Below the pieces are notes generated by a model. It had not been told where the DNA came from. It worked only from the letters and a program-made list of their open reading frames with translations, and did not search any database. Shown here one piece after another: positions 58,691 through 64,000 of a stretch of 64,000 bases of DNA (its first letter is position 1; the number at the start of each line of letters is the position of its first letter). The position numbers and the translations under genes were made by a program. Source of the stretch: Globodera rostochiensis (lineage: Eukaryota; Nematoda; Chromadorea; Rhabditida; Heteroderidae); the NCBI GenBank assembly GCA_018350325.1, contig JAEVLN010000017.1:744001-808000 (forward strand), written 5' to 3'.

Positions 58691-59569
58691 CTTTCATTTA
58701 TTATATATTTTTCTATAAATTAGGCGTTTTCAGGATCCAACTTTAAGAAGATTCTCCAAACAACTCCAAACTAATTTTGTTGTTACCTTTATAAGTGTAA
58801 ATTGCTTGAAGCATTCTTTTTACCCAAATGCAACAATTTGCGTTACCTATTCATATTCAAACTTTCAGTTATAAATTGTTGACGTGTTAAGTGACATTTG
58901 TTCTAACTTAGGAAATTTATGCGATTTCACATCTATTTTTGAAATTTGTGGTAAACATTTTGCGCCTACAAATAATATATTTTTTTATTTTAATCAAAAA
59001 AATCCACCGATTATTTTCAAATTTAAAAATTTTGGCTCATTTTCTTAACAAATTCGGTTTGCGAGGCAAAAAAGCTTTGTTGACATTCGAGAACCGATCA
59101 TCTTATTAAGATTATACCAACCAACTTCGACTCTTTGCATTGTGATATGCCTTAAATAGAAAAAAATAAAACTTCCCAGAAAAGGGGCCATTTAACAAAG
59201 ATACACCCATTAAAACGCGGGTCATTCGTTACCCTTTTTCGGGCTTTGGGCCCACTACAAAATGAAGCTTTGCTTCTGTATAAAACGTCTAAATCGGCTT
59301 CTGCTACTACGGGTTAAACTGATCAAAAGCAAAGTTTAGTCCTGTATTTTCAAAAAAAAAGAAAAAATAGAAAATTAATAACCATTACTTTTCCTATTTG
59401 TTTTCTGGCCTAAAAAACTCTGAAATTTGATTCTGAACTGGGAAAAAACAACAAGATTCCGTAAAATCAGAGTACCAAAATTTGGTGGAGTTTGGAGAAT
59501 TTTGTGAAATAATGAACATTTTCTCTTATAATTCGTGAAATAATGTTATTTTTAAAAAAATTGTTGGGC
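58691..59569. other. Intergenic, no gene seen
   Basis: AT-rich DNA after the giant gene. A possible extra terminal exon after the GTAACT at 58,688 would add only a few codons (acceptor near 58,735). Confidence 0.5.
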
Positions 59570-59577
59570 ATTTGGGT

Positions 59578-59846
59578 CAGGGACGTAGCTAGAAAAAAAT
59601 TTCGGAGGGGGGAATTGATCCATCTGAGCGCGGCGCTCAGATGGCATTCCCATTTGAGCGCCAGGAGCGGCCCGGCGGGCCGATAGGCGCCGCCGGGAAA
59701 ATTTTTTGATTTTTGATTTCAATTTGTTAAGAAAATTGATCAAAAAGGTTGTAAAAGTGTAAAACAATAGGGTCCCCCCTCTTGTTTTTTTTTCCTCAAA
59801 TTTCATTTCGGGGGGGGGGGGGGGGGGGGGAGTGGCTACGTCCCTG
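59578..59846. mobile_element. hAT-type MITE with perfect 8-bp target duplication
   Basis: Ends are CAGGGACGTAGCTA and TGGCTACGTCCCTG. The direct repeat ATTTGGGT lies at 59,570-59,577 and 59,847-59,854. The interior includes GGCGCCGCC-type sequence and a G run of about 20 bp. A CAGGG end with an 8-bp duplication fits hAT elements. Confidence 0.88.
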
Positions 59847-59864
59847 ATTTGGGTAATAGTCGGG

Positions 59865-60540
59865 GAACGGCGGCACCCAACTCGTTCCCCGCCAACTCGT
59901 TCACCCCCAACTCGTTCCCTTTTACCCAACTCGTTCCCCTGTATAAAAAAGGCTTTAAACTCCTAAAAAGTTTTCAAAATTAGTGGGAAAACACGGACCC
60001 AAGCTCCTTTGTTGCGTATGGCGGACTCCTAACCCGAATTCGAACAATTTTTCGGAAAAAAAAATGTTTTTTTTTCAAAAAAAAACTTTTTTTTTAAGTC
60101 GTTTAAAAGTTATTGCTAGGGGTTTGGGGGGTTCTAGGGTTACTATTTTGCTCCAGTTCCGAACCCCGGATCCGAAATCGAAAAATTTTTAGAAACAATT
60201 TTTTTTTTTCAAAATTGATTTTTGTAACAAAAATTTTCAAAAAGCACATTCCTTTACTCTCCCGATCATCCTTACATCCATTTTGTATCTCTTAACGATC
60301 TAAAAACAAAAAAAAACATTTGTTCGACCAAGTGTTCAAATTTGGGTTAGGGGTTCAGAAATGATAAAAACGAAGGCCAGAATCGGATTCTACAAGCCGG
60401 TATACCCCTAAAAAGACCTTTTTATCGACTTTGGAAAACAAAATTTTTTTTTTTAAGTCGGGGTAAAGGGAACGAGTTGGGTAAAAGGGAACGAGTGGGG
60501 GTGGGGAACGAGTTGGCGGGGAACGAGTCGTCCTTTTACC
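59865..60540. mobile_element. Foldback element with AACTCGTTCCC terminal modules, 676 bp
   Basis: Both ends are tandem CAACTCGTTCCC-type units in inverted orientation. The 9-bp direct repeat ATAGTCGGG lies at 59,856-59,864 and 60,541-60,549. The core carries GTTCCGAACCCCGGATCCGA and CAGAATCGGATTCTACAAG, related to the cores at 540-1,000 and 61,720-62,625. Its left duplication lies two bases from the end of the duplication of the neighbouring hAT MITE. Confidence 0.88.
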
Positions 60541-60611
60541 ATAGTCGGGCTGGTCCCCCCCCCCCCATTATTTTAAAAAATAATTTTCAAAGTCAATTAA
60601 AAGGCTGAAAG

Positions 60612-60700
60612 CAGTCTAAGAATGATCGGGAATTTGAAATTGTTTATTAATTTATGAACACAAATTTATCTGACAATTCTCCCCAAATAAAATGCACTTT
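60612..60700. repeat. Degenerate copy of part of the giant gene (exon 7/intron 7)
   Basis: The stretch with CAGTCTAAGAATGATCGG, TTGTTTATTAATTTATGAAC and ACAATTCTCCCCAAATAAAATG matches 53,855-53,975 (CAGTCTGAGAATGATCGATC, then TTGTTTATTAATTTATGTAC) with small deletions. It spans the exon 7/intron 7 border of the giant gene. It lies downstream of the H2A gene and may supply part of its trailing region. Confidence 0.75.
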
Positions 60701-60763
60701 ATTTATTTACACGAAAGGAATGAGAATTGATGTGTTTGTCTCTCTCGTCCATTTGGGAATTGT

Positions 60764-60779
60764 GGCCCTAAAGAGGGCC
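60764..60779 (-). promoter_or_regulatory. Histone mRNA 3' stem-loop of H2A
   Basis: On the minus strand it reads GGCCCTCTTTAGGGCC: a 6-bp stem with a 4-base loop. It fits the animal consensus GGYYYTHHTHARRRCC at every position and lies 36 bp past the H2A stop. It directs replication-dependent 3' processing without a poly(A) tail. Confidence 0.92.
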
Positions 60780-60814
60780 GTTTGGGATAGTTTTTGTGTT
60801 CCGTTCTTTTCCGC

Positions 60815-61306
<492 letters not shown>

Positions 61307-61710
61307 TTCGCTGTTGAGGTTTGAAGAGAACAGAGAGCAAAAGAAATAGGAAAGATTTTGCAGCACGAAGACTGTGAGGAAGGAAAGATCTCTGAGATTA
61401 AATAGACTCTTTTGGTATGGGCGTGGCTTCCATAGTTATGAAGCGCGCCAAATTTTGTTTGAATTGGGATGGCGTCGCTTCGCTTTCACTCCCCCCCCCC
61501 CCTTCTTGCCTTTAGCCCTTGCCCTCCATTCTTCGGCCGCCGTTTTATTGGTCGGTTCGTTGTAAAAAGTAAATAATGTTTTTGTCAAAAAGTACAAAAG
61601 ACCACCCGCCTTGTCATCGGCAACGCCAAAATTCCGTGTTGGCCAGTAAAGATCAGCCGATGCCCGGGCCAAAATTTGACAAAGGGTGTCATATTTGTGT
61701 TTCTTGACCT
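61307..61710. other. H2A upstream region
   Basis: Upstream of the H2A start on the minus strand. It contains a C run at 61,490-61,502. I could not point to a convincing TATA box. No second gene is seen. Confidence 0.4.
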
Positions 61711-61719
61711 GACTAATAC

Positions 61720-62625
61720 GGTAAATACCCAACTCGCTTTTGGCCAACTCGCTTTTGACCCGACTCGCTTTTTTTGGGACGATTCGCTTTTTTTGGGACG
61801 ATTCGCTTTTTTTGGGACGACTCGCTTTTTAGTAAGAAAAAAGCATTTATGAGTGGAAGTAGAAGCTATTATGCAACTTTTTAAGTGTATTCGGGGGTTA
61901 ATAAGATCACGGATCACGAATATGATATGAGATTCATCATATGACATCATCTAATATATGATTTCGACATATATTTTTTTGTAAAAAAATTAAAAATTCT
62001 TTTTTTTCAAAGTCGATAAAAAAGTGTTTCTAGGGGTATTCGGGGGCGTAGAATCCGAATCTGGCATTTATATAGACCAATTTTGAACTACGGATCCGAA
62101 TTCGAACAATTTTTGAAAATGGTTTTTAGCCGAATTTATTTGCTTGTAACTTCCTTCGAAGTGGTTTCTGGGGAATTTTTTTGCAGATTCGTGGTCAGCT
62201 CAATGAGAAGAATCGATTAGTATATGAATTGCGCGGTTTTGTTCCATTACCATAAATCGATTTTTGAAAATTTTGAGATTTGTAAAAATGTTCGAATTCG
62301 GATCCGTAGTTCAAAATTGGTTTATATAATTCTACGCCCCCGAATACCCCTAGAAACACTTTTTTATCGACTCTGAAAAAAAAGAATTTTTAATTTTTTT
62401 ACAAAAAAATATATGTCGAAATCATAGATTAGATGATGTCATATGATGAATCTGATGTCATAGTCGTGATCAGCTACCTCAATAACCCCTGAATACACTT
62501 AAAGAATTGCATAAAAGCTTCTATTTCCGCTCATAAATGCTTTTTTCTTACTAAAAAGCGAATCGTCCCAAAAAAAGCGAGTCGGGTCAAAAGCGAGTTG
62601 GCCAAAAGCGAGTTGGGGTCTTGTC
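61720..62625. mobile_element. Foldback element with AACTCGCTTTTGGCC terminal modules, 906 bp
   Basis: Ends are tandem (A/G)CTCGCTTTT units, facing each other. The 9-bp direct repeat GACTAATAC lies at 61,711-61,719 and 62,626-62,634. The arms continue inward for about 350 bp of mirrored sequence, including GTTTCTAGGGGTATTCGGGG and GTAGAATCCGAATC, which are shared with the elements at 540 and 59.9 kb. There is no coding capacity. Confidence 0.9.
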
Positions 62626-62879
62626 GACTAATACCACGCAAAATCGAATTCCTCAGAGGTAAAAAAGACATAATGAAATAATATTGAAATGAAGCCGAAA
62701 TTGACCACCGTCGAATTTTACTGTCAGAATTATCTCAGAAAAGTAAGTAATTGTGGCAGAAGGTGAGAAACTGCAATTTGGGAAATTAATTTCGATTGTT
62801 TAAAAATATCCTAAAATTATGTATATGCAGACGCTTAATGGAATACTGCTCTCGATTACGAGTTTCGGTCGATGAAAAT

Positions 62880-63430
62880 TGCGGGTTTTTGGGGAGTTAA
62901 TCCCAACTGATCTGATCGGGGCGCCGACATTTCATCGACTAAGCCAAAATCCGACATTTCATCGTCTTAGGGGTTTAAGAGGCCGTAGAATCCGTATTTG
63001 ACTTTCATTTCGACTAATATCGAACCCGGACCCAAATTTTCCCGAAAATTCACATTTTTTCATAAATCAATTATTGCCACAAAGTTATTCAGAAAGCACG
63101 ATTCGATCATTACTTCTTGCCTTTACGTTGTAATTGGGTTTAGTTGAATGATTTTGACTTTTGTTGAATTTTAAGAATTTTTTCAAAAAAATCACATGTT
63201 GAAATAATAAAAGAGATGAAATGATATGGATGAAATGGCATAATCGTGATCAGCGACCTCGATAACCCCCCGAATGAGGAATTTTGGAGGTTTGTTTAGT
63301 CGATGAATATCGCGTCGATGAAATGTCATCCTGCCGATCTGATCAGCTCTGTCCCGTACAAATTGATCAGTCACAATGTCGTTTATCAGAGTTGGTCCCA
63401 AATCCCAACTGATCTGATTTGGGCCAAAGT
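62880..63430. repeat. Single 79-bp satellite unit split by a foldback element
   Basis: The pieces TTAATCCCAACTGATCTGATC (to 62,917) and GATCTGATCAGCTCTGTCCC through TCCCAAATCCCAACTGATCT (63,336-63,425) are reverse-strand copies of the minisatellite unit in intron 7 of the FAD oxidase gene, about 32 kb away. The insertion of the element at 62,918-63,335 interrupts them. Confidence 0.75.
62918..63335. mobile_element. Foldback element with GACATTTCATCGAC terminal modules, 418 bp
   Basis: The ends contain two spaced copies of CGACATTTCATCG on the left and ATCGCGTCGATGAAATGTC on the right. The 9-bp direct repeat GATCTGATC lies at 62,909-62,917 and 63,336-63,344. The core has GTAGAATCCGTATTTGAC and TCGAACCCGGACCC, tying it to the other core-sharing elements. 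Confidence 0.85.
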
Positions 63431-63633
63431 TAATTTGTTTTCAAAAGTGCTTTTTGAAATGAAGTGGGAAAAAATTACTTAGTGGAACCCTCGCAAATTC
63501 GGTCCTTACGACAATAACCTCAAGATATTTTTAGAGACTGGGTAAGCAAGTGATTTAGCGGAATTAGTAAAACACAAATTTATCACATTAATTCAAAATA
63601 ATTTCAAGTCGCCTCCGTCCATTCGTCATTTGT

Positions 63634-63649
63634 GGCCCTAAAGAGGGCC
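63634..63649 (-). promoter_or_regulatory. Histone mRNA 3' stem-loop of H2B
   Basis: Identical to the H2A stem-loop (GGCCCTCTTTAGGGCC on the minus strand) and fits the animal consensus. It lies 47 bp past the H2B stop. About 15 flanking bases (TTTGTGG ... CCGTTTGGG) are also shared between the two sites. Confidence 0.92.
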
Positions 63650-63696
63650 GTTTGGGTTAGATTTTCTTTTTCTCCGCCGCCATTCACTTCCACACA

Positions 63697-64000
<304 letters not shown>

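Overview
The window looks like nuclear DNA of a plant-parasitic nematode, most likely a cyst nematode (Globodera/Heterodera group). It is AT-rich. Its genes are cut by many short GT-AG introns, often 40-100 bp. It holds a molting-cycle MLT-10-like gene, a nematode serpentine chemoreceptor and intron-containing core histones that still carry the metazoan histone 3' stem-loop. It also holds secreted glutathione-synthetase-like proteins, a family known as an expanded effector group in cyst and reniform nematodes. All calls come from reading the sequence. Genes whose exons I joined with phases that close (total divisible by 3) are marked as such.

Layout. (1) 1.2-19.6 kb is a giant imperfect inverted duplication with a spacer of about 140 bp (13,879-14,018). 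From the centre outward each arm carries a secreted glutathione-synthetase-like gene, a CX3C-peptide gene and a chemoreceptor gene. The left arm additionally keeps a MLT-10-like molting gene and about 1.5 kb of repeat-rich DNA. The right arm has lost both, and its chemoreceptor is broken by a 91-bp deletion. (2) 20.2-23.2 kb is a UDP-glycosyltransferase on the minus strand. (3) 24.65-27.14 kb is a two-part satellite (86-bp then about 26-bp units) whose long ORFs are artefacts. (4) 27.4-31.9 kb is a secreted FAD-linked sugar/alditol oxidase-type enzyme with a duplicated signal-peptide exon. (5) 32.7-35.4 kb is a secreted alpha-carbonic anhydrase with a 1.4-kb GGGGTCGG minisatellite in one intron. 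(6) 37.2-40.3 kb is a signal peptide-TM-RING-H2 protein, and 41.0-41.9 kb a small secreted protein. (7) 42.9-46.5 kb (minus) is a secreted protein with three Ly6/uPAR-like cysteine modules and a hydrophobic tail. (8) 48.6-58.7 kb is a 20-exon gene encoding a 2,098-residue secreted protein I do not recognise. (9) 59.6-64 kb holds spliced histones H2A and H2B (partial), both with 3' stem-loops, embedded among foldback transposons.

Themes. Most protein-coding genes here start with a signal peptide, so this is a secretome-rich stretch. Repeats dominate the rest: minisatellites sit inside introns (42, 79, about 81 and about 13 bp units). Several foldback elements with 8-9-bp target-site duplications share a core motif but carry unrelated terminal tandem modules. 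The most notable items are the palindrome with its two coding-identical secreted GSS-like genes, the unknown giant secreted protein, the FAD oxidase as a horizontal-transfer candidate, and the foldback family.
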